Source: an uncultured Christensenellaceae bacterium (GTDB lineage Bacteria > Bacillota > Clostridia > Christensenellales > Borkfalkiaceae). From it: a stretch of DNA of 64,000 nucleotides. The stretch covers positions 1 to 64,000 of the forward strand of contig CAJUOV010000001.1 of the NCBI GenBank assembly GCA_910588695.1. The letters run 5' to 3'. Below the pieces are notes generated by a model, which was not told the DNA's origin, did not search any database, and worked only from the letters and a program-made list of their open reading frames with translations. This document shows, one piece after another, positions 1-8,337 of this stretch (the first letter of the stretch is position 1; every line of letters starts with the position of its first letter). A program made the position numbers and the translations under genes.

Positions 1-54
1 ATTGGGCGATTTGAACGGTCGGTGATTTTTGTATCAAAATCTCTCATCTTTCAC

Positions 55-95
55 AAAAAATGGGAGCAATTCGAAGAATACGCTCCCATTTTTTT
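55..95. terminator. Bidirectional rho-independent terminator
   Basis: An A-run and the stem ATGGGAGC pair across a 14-base loop with GCTCCCAT, followed by seven T. It lies just downstream of the minus-strand regulator gene and would end its transcript. The A-run gives a matching T-tract on the minus strand. Confidence 0.85.
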
Positions 96-157
96 CTGTG
101 ATTCGGGGGTTGCGAACGAACAGTCGTAAAATTCGGAAAAGGCGGGAGAATCGAAAT

Positions 158-1117
158 TTAAGAATGATTCCGAATTTGCGCCGTTCTGTATTTACGCGGC
201 GTCAAACCGAACGCCTTTGTAAAGATACGGTAAAAATGAGCTTGGTTTTCGTATCCCGTCAAACGGATAATTTCTTCGATGTTCAACGACGTAGTGCGAA
301 GCAGTTTTACCGCCGCCCCCAACCTTTTTTCCTGTAAAAGAGATTGAAATGTTTTTCCGAAGACTGTGCGGATATGCCGAGACAGATAGGAAGAAGAGTA
401 TCCGATCAGTTGAGCGAGCTCTTCGAGCGTTGCGTTTGTATAGCGGCGATCTAAATAATCGAGAACGGATCGTTTGAATTTTGCTTCGCCGGAACTGACG
501 CGGAGCGCGTTTGCGAGAGTTCCGCGGTAGTGCGCAAGGTATGAAAAGAGCAGTGAAACAAGTTCCGCATATAAATTTTCGGTGTGGTTTGCGATCGCAT
601 AAATAAGATTGTCGGTTAAATTGCGGATGGGAAAGTTGTCTTTGGTGCGGAACAACAGATATTCCGGTTCGCCCGCGTCGTCGAAATTATTGGTTAAAAA
701 TTCATTCATGACCGCATTGTTCTGCATATTCGGAAACACAGCGCGCAGGAAACCGTTTGAAAGAATGAAATTGATTCCGACGTCCTCTTGCTCTGCGCGG
801 CATACGGAATGTCTGATATGACGGTTCAGAAAAATCAGGTCGCCCTCTTCGAGGGTGATTTTTTCTCCGCCGATGACATGTGTGATCCGTCCGGCAAAGA
901 CGTACATAAATTCCATATAGTCGTGCTTGTGTTCGGGAAAATCGATGAAGCGAGTATGCGGGCGAAGATCGATCTGCGCGCCCTCCAACAGTTTTGCCCC
1001 GCTGATAACAAAGCGTTCTGAATCGGTATAGTTGTTTTTTTCGACGTTTCGACCGTGCAGAATGCCGAGTTCTTCGTCGGTAAATCGCGTCAAACGTTCT
1101 ATTATATATTGTTCCAT
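158..1117 (-). CDS. AraC-family transcriptional regulator, probable rhamnose-operon activator
   Basis: A 319-residue protein with an N-terminal cupin-like sensor region (HKHDYMEFMYVF, then a GDLIFLNRHIRHS strand) and a C-terminal pair of AraC-type helix-turn-helix motifs in the last 100 residues (LEELAQLIGYSSSYLSRHIR, then GYENQAHFYRIFTKAFGLTP). Family members bind sugars with the cupin part and DNA with the HTH part. It is divergent from rhaB, so control of rhaBAD by L-rhamnose or a derivative is the natural inference (RhaR/RhaS role), but the ligand is not shown by sequence. The ATG at 1117 has no Shine-Dalgarno and lies 6 bases after a TAAAAT -10 box, so the mRNA is probably leaderless. 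Confidence 0.88.
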   Translation of the reverse strand: MEQYIIERLTRFTDEELGILHGRNVEKNNYTDSERFVISGAKLLEGAQIDLRPHTRFIDFPEHKHDYMEFMYVFAGRITHVIGGEKITLEEGDLIFLNRHIRHSVCRAEQEDVGINFILSNGFLRAVFPNMQNNAVMNEFLTNNFDDAGEPEYLLFRTKDNFPIRNLTDNLIYAIANHTENLYAELVSLLFSYLAHYRGTLANALRVSSGEAKFKRSVLDYLDRRYTNATLEELAQLIGYSSSYLSRHIRTVFGKTFQSLLQEKRLGAAVKLLRTTSLNIEEIIRLTGYENQAHFYRIFTKAFGLTPRKYRTAQIRNHS

Positions 1118-1123
1118 GACTTT

Positions 1124-1152
1124 ATTTTATCAGACAAAGTCAAAAATGTCAA
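1124..1152 (-). promoter_or_regulatory. Sigma-A promoter of the AraC-type regulator
   Basis: On the minus strand TTGACA, a 17-base spacer ending in TGA, then TAAAAT. The -10 box ends 6 bases before the ATG, which puts the expected start of transcription on the start codon. The -35 box overlaps one of the candidate AraC half-sites, which suggests autoregulation. Confidence 0.75.
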
Positions 1153-1176
1153 ATAAAGATATATTTTATATCAAAT
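1147..1176 (+). promoter_or_regulatory. Candidate AraC-type operator, direct repeat T(G/A)TCAAAT
   Basis: TGTCAAAT (1147-1154) and TATCAAAT (1169-1176) are direct repeats 22 bases apart, about two helical turns, the geometry expected for tandem AraC-type HTH domains. The site lies between the divergent regulator and rhaB promoters. A weaker AGTCAAAA copy begins at 1139. Confidence 0.45.
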
Positions 1177-1183
1177 TACGTCC

Positions 1184-1211
1184 TTGTTTTATTTATTATG
1201 CATGATATAAT
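1184..1211 (+). promoter_or_regulatory. Promoter of rhaBAD
   Basis: TTGTTT, 16 bases, then TATAAT preceded by TGA (extended -10). The weak -35 box fits a promoter that needs an activator. The rhaB Shine-Dalgarno GAGGG follows at about 1222. Confidence 0.6.
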
Positions 1212-1232
1212 GAACTTATTAAGAGGGACGGC

Positions 1233-2528
1233 ATGAATTATTATCTTGCGATAGACATCGGCGCGTCGAGCGGACGGCACATCGTCGGGTGGAAAGAAAA
1301 CAATGAAATCAAGACGGAAGAGGTATACCGTTTCAAAAACGGCGTATCGGAACGCGACGGACTGCTTGTCTGGGATACGGACGCGCTGTTCGAAAGCGTG
1401 AAACGGGGAATCCGATCTGCATTCGAAAAATATAAAAATATCAAATCGCTTGCGATCGATACATGGGCGGTGGATTACGTTTTGCTGAACAAAGACGGGG
1501 CGATTGCACCTTGTTATTCTTACCGCGCCAGCCGCACGGAAGCCGCGATCGACGAAGTGCACCGGTTGATCCCGTTTGAAGAATTGTACGCTGAAACGGG
1601 AATACAATTCCAACCGTTCAATACGGTCTATCAGTTATTCGACGATAAAATACGGGGAAGATTGGAATATGCGACCGACTTTTTAATGATACCCGAGCAT
1701 CTGAATTATCTTCTGACGGGCGTAAAGCTGCACGAATACACCAATGCCACAACGACGGGTCTCGTAAATGTCAGAACGCATGAATACGATCGGGAACTGA
1801 TTGAAAAACTTGCGCTTCCCGCAAATCTGTTCGGAAAAATCGGACGGGCGGGGACGCTTGTCGGCGCGTTGAAAAAAGAAATTGCGGAAGAAGTCGGAGG
1901 GCAGACGGAAGTCGTTCTGTGCGCGTCCCACGACACGGCGAGCGCGGTCGAAGGGATCCCCATGACGGGAAATCATCCATACATATCGAGCGGAACGTGG
2001 TCGCTTCTGGGCTTAAAGGTCGAAGAGGCGATCACGGACGAAAAGAGCCGCAGAGCCAATTATTCCAACGAAGGCGGCGTGGGGTACTTTCGTTATCAGA
2101 AAAATATTGCGGGCATGTGGATCGTCAACCGTCTGAAAGAGGAAATATGTCCGGAGAAACCTTTTTCTCAGATCGTCTGCGAAGCGAGGCGGAGTAATTT
2201 TAACGGCAGCGTAGATGTGAACGGCAGTGCGTTTCTTGCGCCCGAGAGTATGAAAAGGGCGTTTGACGATGCGCTTTCCGCAACGCCCCTTACAATCGGC
2301 GATTATTTTCGCAGCGCCTTTTTAAGCCTTGCAAACGGTTACGCAAACGCATTGGAGGAACTGAAAGCAAACAGCGGGAAGTCGTTCGATCGGTTATATA
2401 TTGTCGGCGGCGGGGCGAAGAACACCCTGTTGAACGAGCTGACGGAACAAATCTGTAAAATCAAAGTGTGCGCATTGCCGATCGAAGCTACGGCAATGGG
2501 AAATTTGAAAATACAAATCGGGAGGTAA
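1233..2528 (+). CDS. rhaB: Rhamnulokinase, C-terminally short
   Basis: FGGY-family sugar kinase that phosphorylates L-rhamnulose to L-rhamnulose-1-phosphate. Visible features are the N-terminal DIGASSGR phosphate loop, SIDTW-like strand (LAIDTWAVDYVLL), GIQFQPFNTVYQL, EYTNATTTGLVN, SHDTASAV, YISSGTWSL and the C-terminal VGGGAKNTLLNEL near residue 391. At 431 residues it is some 40-55 short of typical rhamnulokinases (about 470-490): it stops after EATAMGNLKIQIGR, where relatives continue with a conserved helix. The stop lies against the rhaA Shine-Dalgarno, as if a deletion fused the gene to the spacer. First gene of rhaBAD. Activity of the shortened enzyme is uncertain. Confidence 0.9.
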   Translation: MNYYLAIDIGASSGRHIVGWKENNEIKTEEVYRFKNGVSERDGLLVWDTDALFESVKRGIRSAFEKYKNIKSLAIDTWAVDYVLLNKDGAIAPCYSYRASRTEAAIDEVHRLIPFEELYAETGIQFQPFNTVYQLFDDKIRGRLEYATDFLMIPEHLNYLLTGVKLHEYTNATTTGLVNVRTHEYDRELIEKLALPANLFGKIGRAGTLVGALKKEIAEEVGGQTEVVLCASHDTASAVEGIPMTGNHPYISSGTWSLLGLKVEEAITDEKSRRANYSNEGGVGYFRYQKNIAGMWIVNRLKEEICPEKPFSQIVCEARRSNFNGSVDVNGSAFLAPESMKRAFDDALSATPLTIGDYFRSAFLSLANGYANALEELKANSGKSFDRLYIVGGGAKNTLLNELTEQICKIKVCALPIEATAMGNLKIQIGR

Positions 2529-2532
2529 AATT

Positions 2533-3765
2533 ATGTACGAACTTGCAAAAAAAGCGTATGCGGCGTATGGGGTGGATACCGAAGCTGCAATCGCACAACT
2601 CAAAGAAATTCCTGTATCCATTCATTGTTGGCAGGGCGACGACGTGGTCGGGTTCGACGGCGGAGGCGCGGCGTCGAACGGGATCCAGACGACGGGCAAC
2701 TACTTCGGGCGCGCAAGAAACTTCGAAGAACTCAAAGCCGACATTAAAGAGGCGTTTTCGCTGATCGCGGGAAAAAAGCGGCTCAATCTGCATGCAAGCT
2801 ATGCGATTCTCGACGGCGAAGATATTGACAGAGACGCTTACCGCCCCGAACATTTCGCAAAATGGGTAGAGTTTGCAAAAGAGCTCGGACTTGACGGGAT
2901 CGATTTCAATCCTACGATGTTTTCCCATAAAAATATGAAAGACGGATTGAGTCTTTCGTCCCCCGATGAAAATATCCGAAAGTTCTGGATCAGACACTGT
3001 ATTGCCTGTTTGAAAATAGCGGAGTACTTTGCAACGGAAATGCAAAGTCACTGTCTTGTGAATATCTGGATCCCCGACGGATACAAAGACGTGCCGGCAG
3101 ACAGACTGTCGCCCCGACTGCGGCTGAAAGAGAGCCTCGACGAAATTCTTGCCTGCGGATACGACAAAAACAAGGTCGTTGTCGCGGTCGAGAGCAAGGT
3201 GTTCGGAATCGGCGTGGAGAGCTATACGGTCGGCAGCAACGAGTTCTACCAGAACTACGCCGCAAAGAACGGAATCTGCTGTCTTTTGGATAACGGGCAT
3301 TATCATCCTTTGGAATATGTGAGCGATAAGATTCCCGCGCTCTTGGCGTTTTACGATAAAGTCGCCCTGCACGTCACGCGCGGGGTGCGTTGGGACAGCG
3401 ATCACGTAGTATTATTCGAAGACGAACTCAAAGAAATCGCAAAAGAGATCGTGAGGAACGGCGCCACCGAAAAAGTGCTGATCGGGCTCGATTATTTCGA
3501 TGCGAGCATCAACCGCCTTGCCGCGTGGGTTACGGGCGCGAGAAATATGCGCAAAGCGTTATTGTATGCGTTGTTGATGAATCACGGGGAATTGAAAGAG
3601 TTGCAGGAAAAAGCGGACTTTACTTCGCTCATGGTCAGACAGGAAGAGTATAAAACGCTTCCGTTCGGCGCGGTTTGGCAGGAGTTTTTGAAGCGCGAAA
3701 ATATGAAAGAGGATTATCTTTCCGAAATAAAAAAATACGAAAGAGAGGAATTGAGCAAACGATGA
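2533..3765 (+). CDS. rhaA: L-rhamnose isomerase
   Basis: Interconverts L-rhamnose and L-rhamnulose, the first step of the pathway. The 410-residue protein has the typical family length and blocks: SIHCWQGDDVVGF near the start, GKKRLNLHASYAI, GLDGIDFNPTMFSH, the metal-binding LLDNGHYHP and the VRWDSDHVV motif, all expected of a Mn-dependent TIM-barrel isomerase. Start ATG at 2533 follows GGGAGG by 6 bases. It sits 4 bases after rhaB and overlaps rhaD by ATGA, so the three genes are one operon in the order B-A-D. Confidence 0.96.
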   Translation: MYELAKKAYAAYGVDTEAAIAQLKEIPVSIHCWQGDDVVGFDGGGAASNGIQTTGNYFGRARNFEELKADIKEAFSLIAGKKRLNLHASYAILDGEDIDRDAYRPEHFAKWVEFAKELGLDGIDFNPTMFSHKNMKDGLSLSSPDENIRKFWIRHCIACLKIAEYFATEMQSHCLVNIWIPDGYKDVPADRLSPRLRLKESLDEILACGYDKNKVVVAVESKVFGIGVESYTVGSNEFYQNYAAKNGICCLLDNGHYHPLEYVSDKIPALLAFYDKVALHVTRGVRWDSDHVVLFEDELKEIAKEIVRNGATEKVLIGLDYFDASINRLAAWVTGARNMRKALLYALLMNHGELKELQEKADFTSLMVRQEEYKTLPFGAVWQEFLKRENMKEDYLSEIKKYEREELSKR

Positions 3766-4589
3766 AAAATATCTTAAACGCGCCTTTCGTGCGCGAAATG
3801 TGCAAAACTGCGGCAAACATGTACCGTTTGGGCTGGGACGAGAGAAACGGCGGAAATATCAGTTATCTGCTGAATGAAAAAGAAGTTGCCGAGTACCTTG
3901 ATTTGAACGCAGTGCTCCGCACCATACCGTTGATGGGAGTAAATGCGGGAGAATTCGACGTAACGCCGCTCGTCGGAAAAATCTTTATCGTCACGGGTAC
4001 GGGAAAATACTTCAAGAACGTGGAAGACGACCCCGAAACCAACCTCGGGATCGTGCGTATCGTAAAGAACGGCGTGGAACTTCTTTGGGGATACAAAGAC
4101 GGGGGAAGAACGACGAGCGAGCTTCCCGCGCATCTGATGTGTCACATGGCAAGATTAAACGCGGATCCCGAAAACAGGGTCGTCATTCATTCGCACCCGA
4201 CCAATCTGCTTGCCATGACCTACGTTCACGAGCTCGACACGGAGCGGTTTACCCATACGCTCTGGCAGATGAGCACGGAATGCATCGTTGTTTTCCCGGA
4301 CGGAGTGGAAGTGCTTCCGTGGATGCTGTGCGGAACCAACGAAATCGGGGCGGCGACGGCGGAAAAAATGACCCGCGCAAGAGTGGCGGTATGGGCGATG
4401 CATGGAGTCTACGGCGCGGGAAGATCTCTCGACGAAACATTCGGGCTAATCGAAACGGTGGAAAAGGCGGCGCAAATCTATATGCTTACCAAAAACTGCG
4501 AGAGAATCAACACGATCACCGACGCGCAGTTAAAAGAGCTTGCGGAATTTTTCGGCGTCGATTACCGTAAGGGAATTCTGAATCTGTAA
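3762..4589 (+). CDS. rhaD: L-rhamnulose-1-phosphate aldolase
   Basis: Class II, zinc-dependent aldolase that splits rhamnulose-1-phosphate to DHAP and L-lactaldehyde. The 275-residue length matches the family. Zinc ligands are seen as HSHPTNL (H-x-H near residue 145) and the later histidine in WAMHGVYGAG; the N-terminal GGNISYLL loop is the phosphate-binding site. A longer reading upstream exists, but the ATG at 3762 overlaps the rhaA stop as ATGA and has AGAGGA before it, so this start is chosen. No lactaldehyde reductase gene follows, so lactaldehyde must be handled elsewhere. Confidence 0.95.
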   Translation: MKNILNAPFVREMCKTAANMYRLGWDERNGGNISYLLNEKEVAEYLDLNAVLRTIPLMGVNAGEFDVTPLVGKIFIVTGTGKYFKNVEDDPETNLGIVRIVKNGVELLWGYKDGGRTTSELPAHLMCHMARLNADPENRVVIHSHPTNLLAMTYVHELDTERFTHTLWQMSTECIVVFPDGVEVLPWMLCGTNEIGAATAEKMTRARVAVWAMHGVYGAGRSLDETFGLIETVEKAAQIYMLTKNCERINTITDAQLKELAEFFGVDYRKGILNL

Positions 4590-4625
4590 AATCCTATCTA
4601 ATTTTCGTTAAAATGGGTTGGGTTG

Positions 4626-4654
4626 TTGCCAAAAGCGCGGCGGCGTGGTATAAT
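4626..4654 (+). promoter_or_regulatory. Sigma-A promoter of the MgtC-like gene
   Basis: TTGCCA, 17 bases, TATAAT with a TGG extended -10. Transcription should begin near 4661, at the GGAG that precedes the ATG at 4674, so the 5' leader is only about 13 bases. Confidence 0.75.
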
Positions 4655-4673
4655 GGCGGCGGAGATAAGTCGA

Positions 4674-5324
4674 ATGGATAAATTGTATAACGAATTGTGG
4701 ATATTAGTCGATCTTGCGCTCGCCGCAGTGCTTGGATTTTTGATCGGATTCGAACGGAAAATACGGTATAAAGAGGCGGGCGTGCGCACCCATACGATCG
4801 TCTGCATCGGTTCTGCGCTCATGATGGCGGTGAGCAAATACGCGTTCGGAGGTCAGACTGCGGACGCCGCGCGCGTCGCGGCGCAAATCGTTTCGGGCGT
4901 CGGATTTCTGGGCGCGGGCATGATCGTGTACCGTCAGCACAACGTGCACGGACTGACGACCGCGGCGGGGGTCTGGGCGACGGCGGGAATCGGCATGGCG
5001 TGCGGCGGAAGACTGTATATCGCGGCGGCGGGCGGAACGCTGATCCTTGTCGGAGTGCAGTGCCTTTTACACCTGAAACTTTTTCAGTCGCGCAAATATT
5101 ATTCGGTTAATATCAAATTCAGACAGACGGAGCATGCGAACGAGAAAATCAAGGAAATATTCTCGGTTACTAGATTTAATCATCTTGTCATCAATCGTGA
5201 AGCGGGCGAGACGGTGTACAGCGCGACGTTGAATACCGCGCAGGAATTTTCTTCGGCTGCGCTTGAAAAGATTTTGAACGAAAACGAATTTATTATTTCC
5301 GTCGAACGCTGCGACGCGTCCTGA
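4674..5324 (+). CDS. MgtC/SapB-family membrane protein
   Basis: A 216-residue protein whose N-terminal half has four to five hydrophobic segments with MgtC-family blocks: LAAVLGFLIGFERK, GVRTHTIVCIGSALMMAVS, VSGVGFLGAGMIVY and GLTTAAGVWATAGIGMACG. The C-terminal 80 residues are a soluble domain, probably ACT-like as in the family. MgtC proteins are linked with growth at low magnesium and control of membrane potential, but the biochemical role of clostridial members is unsettled. The ATG at 4653 lies inside the -10 box, so 4674 with GGAG upstream is chosen. Single-gene unit closed by the terminator at 5343. Confidence 0.85.
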   Translation: MDKLYNELWILVDLALAAVLGFLIGFERKIRYKEAGVRTHTIVCIGSALMMAVSKYAFGGQTADAARVAAQIVSGVGFLGAGMIVYRQHNVHGLTTAAGVWATAGIGMACGGRLYIAAAGGTLILVGVQCLLHLKLFQSRKYYSVNIKFRQTEHANEKIKEIFSVTRFNHLVINREAGETVYSATLNTAQEFSSAALEKILNENEFIISVERCDAS

Positions 5325-5342
5325 CGGTTGCAAAAAATCAAA

Positions 5343-5379
5343 ACCGACGGCGGGAGAAGCCTCCCGCCGTCGGTTTTTT
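5343..5379 (+). terminator. Rho-independent terminator
   Basis: A perfect 14-bp stem (ACCGACGGCGGGAG with its complement) closes an AAGC loop and is followed by T6. It ends the MgtC-like transcript. Confidence 0.92.
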
Positions 5380-5424
5380 ACTATCAAAATAAAAAAAGAA
5401 TAAGCAAAAACTGCGCGTTTCGGG

Positions 5425-5453
5425 TTGCAATTTGCGTATTACGCTGTTATAAT
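5425..5453 (+). promoter_or_regulatory. Consensus promoter abutting an ATG (predicted leaderless)
   Basis: TTGCAA, 17 bases, TATAAT, then 6 bases and the ATG at 5460. The expected start of transcription coincides with the start codon, and there is no Shine-Dalgarno. Confidence 0.75.
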
Positions 5454-5459
5454 AAATCT

Positions 5460-6962
5460 ATGCTGGCGGACGCATTTATAAAACTGCGCGGGAACAGGGC
5501 GGTAAATCTGATCAGAACGTTTATCCGATCCCCCTGGTATCTCGCAATGAATGTGCTTTTGATGGTATGCGCAGAGCTGTTCTCTTTGGAACTGCCCGTG
5601 TTTTATATTTACTTCGCCGTTATTCTTCTTGTATTTTTGTTTGACGAAGATATGCTCGGGATCATGGTTTTGATTCCCTGTCACTATTTTTCGATTTCCG
5701 CCTCGAACAATCCGGGCAAACACGTGGAGACCCTTTTTTCGGATCCCGTGCAGATGACGCAGCTTGTAATTCTGATCTCCGTTTACGCCGTACTGTTTAC
5801 GGCAAGGCTTGTTTCTCTGCTTTTACTCGGCGGCAAACGAAAAGTTCCGTCGCTGACATTCGGCTTTCTCGTTCTTGCCGTTGCTTTTGTCGCAGGGGGA
5901 GCGGCGAGCGGGTATTGGGGGAAGCGGACTTTTCTTTTCGGATTAGTGGAAGCGATTTCTCTTTCGGCGGTCTATTTCTATTTTTATTTCACCGTAAACT
6001 GGAAAAAAACGCCCGAACATTACGGCATGATGGTGTTTCTCGCGCTCGGCGCGGGACTTGTTCTGGAAATCGTCGGAATGTATTTTATGCCTGACGCCGT
6101 TTCGGGAACCACCGTCAACCGCAATGCGTTCTATACAGGCTGGGGAATTTATAACAACGTGGGCTGTGCGATGGCGATTTGTCTGCCCGCGCCCTTTTAT
6201 TTTGCGATTAAGCGCAAAGAGGGCTGGATTTTCTCACTGCTCGGGATCGTGTATTATCTTGCAGTGATGCTCTCGCAGAGCCGTAACGCAATGCTCTTCG
6301 GTACGTTGCTGTTTGTCGTGTGCGTGATCGTCGTGCTTTTCAGAACCAAGGGTTGGGAGAGGTGGAAAAACCTCATCGTCTACGGAGCATTCGCGCTTGT
6401 CGCTCTGATCGCCTCGATCGTGTTCCGCGATCGGATCGCCGCGCTCTTCCATGCGATCGGGGAGATCGGATTCAACGATTCCGCCCGTTTCGATACATAC
6501 CGCGCCTGTTGGAAACGCTTTCTCGAAGCGCCTTGGTTCGGTTCGGGTTTCTATCATACCCCCGGAACCGTTCTGCAACCGGAAACGGGCATGTGGACGA
6601 CGATGGACGGCGCGCTCGATTCCACGGGTTTTCTGCCGCCCCGCGCACACAACACGCTATTTCAGATTCTCGCTTCGGGCGGCGTGTTCCTTTTGATTGC
6701 CTATCTCTTTCACCGCGTGCAGACGGGGATACTGTTCTTCCGCCGTCTTACTACGGAGAAATTTTTTGTGTTTTTATGCGTGGGAGTGCTGTTGTTAACG
6801 AGTTTGCTCGACTGCCATTTGTTCAACTTCGGGCCGGGGCTTGTGTATTCCGCGCTTTTGGTGTTTGCCGAAGGGGACGATCTGAGGCGTGGCGGATCGA
6901 AGTCGGAACGGCTGTTCCGCGCAAGAAAGAAAAAGAACGGCGTATCTGCCGACAACGGATAA
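5460..6962 (+). CDS. O-antigen ligase/polymerase-like multispanning membrane protein
   Basis: A 500-residue protein with about a dozen hydrophobic segments. The central loop and following segment resemble the Wzy_C (O-antigen ligase) domain: SQSRNAMLFGTLLF, then a periplasmic-side stretch RFDTYRACWKRFLEAPWFGSGFYHT, and RAHNTLFQILASGGVFLLIAYLF, the conserved HN...L..GG.. block. Gram-positive members link or polymerise cell-surface glycans; the substrate here is unknown and no glycosyltransferases flank it. The N-terminal start at 5460 is favoured by the promoter geometry. The upstream in-frame reading runs through the terminator of the previous gene and is rejected. C-terminus is basic and cytoplasmic. 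Confidence 0.75.
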   Translation: MLADAFIKLRGNRAVNLIRTFIRSPWYLAMNVLLMVCAELFSLELPVFYIYFAVILLVFLFDEDMLGIMVLIPCHYFSISASNNPGKHVETLFSDPVQMTQLVILISVYAVLFTARLVSLLLLGGKRKVPSLTFGFLVLAVAFVAGGAASGYWGKRTFLFGLVEAISLSAVYFYFYFTVNWKKTPEHYGMMVFLALGAGLVLEIVGMYFMPDAVSGTTVNRNAFYTGWGIYNNVGCAMAICLPAPFYFAIKRKEGWIFSLLGIVYYLAVMLSQSRNAMLFGTLLFVVCVIVVLFRTKGWERWKNLIVYGAFALVALIASIVFRDRIAALFHAIGEIGFNDSARFDTYRACWKRFLEAPWFGSGFYHTPGTVLQPETGMWTTMDGALDSTGFLPPRAHNTLFQILASGGVFLLIAYLFHRVQTGILFFRRLTTEKFFVFLCVGVLLLTSLLDCHLFNFGPGLVYSALLVFAEGDDLRRGGSKSERLFRARKKKNGVSADNG

Positions 6963-6969
6963 GTAAAAC

Positions 6970-7004
6970 GGAAACCCCCCGAAGCAAAGCCTCGGGGGGT
7001 TTCC
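6970..7004. terminator. Hairpin, weak bidirectional terminator
   Basis: GGAAACCCCCCGA pairs with TCGGGGGGTTTCC around AGCAAAGCC, a very stable stem. The T-run is only three bases on either side, so termination may be leaky. Confidence 0.7.
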
Positions 7005-7024
7005 ATATGATAAGGGGGAAAATT

Positions 7025-7135
7025 ATGAGCAACTTGATTGATGATCCTATTATAACCCGATTTTTCAGAAAGCGCAAATTTTTACGGTTGAAATTCAAAA
7101 AAAATTTTTTCTATGATAAAGATTACAAAACGTGA
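7025..7135 (+). CDS. Possible 36-residue basic small protein
   Basis: ATG preceded by a GGGGG Shine-Dalgarno (7014-7018). It encodes a short, strongly basic and aromatic peptide (MSNLIDDPIITRFFRKRKF...). It follows the leaky hairpin at 6970 and could be expressed by read-through from the upstream membrane-protein gene; no separate promoter is visible. No family recognised. It may not be real. Confidence 0.3.
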   Translation: MSNLIDDPIITRFFRKRKFLRLKFKKNFFYDKDYKT

Positions 7136-7163
7136 AATATTTGATCAACGTAAATTTGTGAAT

Positions 7164-7676
7164 TTACATAAAACGGCATAAAAAGCAGCCGAACACCACG
7201 GTGACGAAATTTGCGAAGAGCGCGATCGAAACGGGTTTCAGAAGTTTTTTGTATTTGACGCTTGCAAAATAGACGGCGGAAATATAGAAAACCGTTTCGC
7301 TCGATCCGTAAGAGACGCAGGCGCACCGCCCGATATAGCTGTCCGCGCCGTAGGCGGTAAGAATTTCGTTCAAGAGCGCGGTCGAACCGCTGCCCGAAAA
7401 TGGCTTGATGAGCACGAGTTTGGCAATTTCGGGCGGAATTCCCAAAAAACGGAATGCCGGCGAGAGAAAGGAAGTGACCATTTCGGAAAGTCCGCTTTTT
7501 TCAAACAATTCGCTGAGCATAAGAATCGCCGCAAGATATGGAAAGAGCGAAAAAGCGAGCGGGAGCGATTCTTTCACGCCCGCCGTGAACGAATCGTACA
7601 GCTTGACCTTTTTGAAGAGCGCGAATAAAAAGACAAGAATGAAAAGAACGGGAACGACGAGCGAAAAATATTTCAT
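7164..7676 (-). CDS. spmB: Spore maturation protein B (nucleoside-recognition/Gate domain)
   Basis: A 170-residue membrane protein with the SpmB signature: FTAGVKESLPLAFSLFPYLAAILML, then IKPFSGSGSTALLNEIL, GADSYIGRCACVSYGSSETVFYISAVYFASV. In Bacillus, SpmA and SpmB act during sporulation in spore-core dehydration; the molecular function is not known. It overlaps spmA by four bases (ATGA), so the two are translationally coupled. Their presence argues that the organism forms endospores. Confidence 0.9.
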   Translation of the reverse strand: MKYFSLVVPVLFILVFLFALFKKVKLYDSFTAGVKESLPLAFSLFPYLAAILMLSELFEKSGLSEMVTSFLSPAFRFLGIPPEIAKLVLIKPFSGSGSTALLNEILTAYGADSYIGRCACVSYGSSETVFYISAVYFASVKYKKLLKPVSIALFANFVTVVFGCFLCRFM

Positions 7677-8239
7677 TTTCTCTTCCTTATCCGAATCCGT
7701 TTCGATGTGAGAAAAACAAGCAAAGCGCCCAAAATTGTGGAAAACAGGGTCGCGATCAGGGTGGCGGGTAGAATATCGGCGGGGGCGGCAGAGTTGTGTG
7801 AGGCTCTCAGCGCGATGACGGTCGTGGGAATGAGTTGCAGGCTGGTCGCGTTCAGAACAAAGAGCATGTCTGCTGCGTAGCGGTTTTTCGCCGCATAGAA
7901 TTTTTCGGTCGCTTTGATTCCGAGCGGAGTGGGCGCCCCCGGAAGACCCAAAAGGTTTGCGGTCAGATTGGAAGTCGCAAGATAGAGCGCTTCTTTATCG
8001 TTTGAACGAAAGAGCTTTCTGGAAAGAGGATAAAACAAACGGGTGAGCTTTTCCGAAAGACCGCTCTCTTTGAGCACGTTGAAAAAAGCGAACCATACGC
8101 AGTAGACGGCGATCAGAGAAATCGAGACGGTCACCGTCTTTTGTCCGCCCGATAAAAGCGCGTCTAAAAATCCGTCCGGATTCATGACAAGGCACAGCAT
8201 TGCCGAGGCGAGAAAAACGAGAGTAAACACGGCGTTCAT
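7673..8239 (-). CDS. spmA: Spore maturation protein A
   Basis: A 188-residue membrane protein of the nucleoside-recognition domain family. Typical SpmA blocks are GGQKTVTVSISLIAVYCVWF, SGLSEKLTRLFYPLSRKLF, NLTANLLGLPGAPTPLGIKA and FVLNATSLQLIPTTVIALR. First gene of the spmA-spmB pair. No obvious sigma-A promoter was found before it; a sporulation sigma factor promoter is possible. Starts at 8239 and diverges from the acetyltransferase gene. Confidence 0.9.
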   Translation of the reverse strand: MNAVFTLVFLASAMLCLVMNPDGFLDALLSGGQKTVTVSISLIAVYCVWFAFFNVLKESGLSEKLTRLFYPLSRKLFRSNDKEALYLATSNLTANLLGLPGAPTPLGIKATEKFYAAKNRYAADMLFVLNATSLQLIPTTVIALRASHNSAAPADILPATLIATLFSTILGALLVFLTSKRIRIRKRK

Positions 8240-8282
8240 ATCCGATTGTATGCCTTTGCCTGTCCGATTATGACCGATTTCG

Positions 8283-8311
8283 TTGACAAGCCGAATCGGG
8301 AATGTTAAAAT
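8283..8311 (+). promoter_or_regulatory. Sigma-A promoter of the GNAT gene
   Basis: TTGACA, 17 bases, TAAAAT with TGT extended -10. Start of transcription should be near 8318, about 20 bases before the GTG start with GGAG between. Confidence 0.75.
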
Positions 8312-8337
8312 AGTGCAAACGGTCTTCGGAGATAAAA

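Noticed and set aside
29..337. 102-codon plus frame at the window start
   Set aside because: It runs through the bidirectional terminator and antisense to the AraC-family gene; no SD or domain.
4623..4673. Upstream TTG or ATG starts for the MgtC-like gene
   Set aside because: They lie in or before the promoter -10 box (4649-4654) and cannot be on the transcript.
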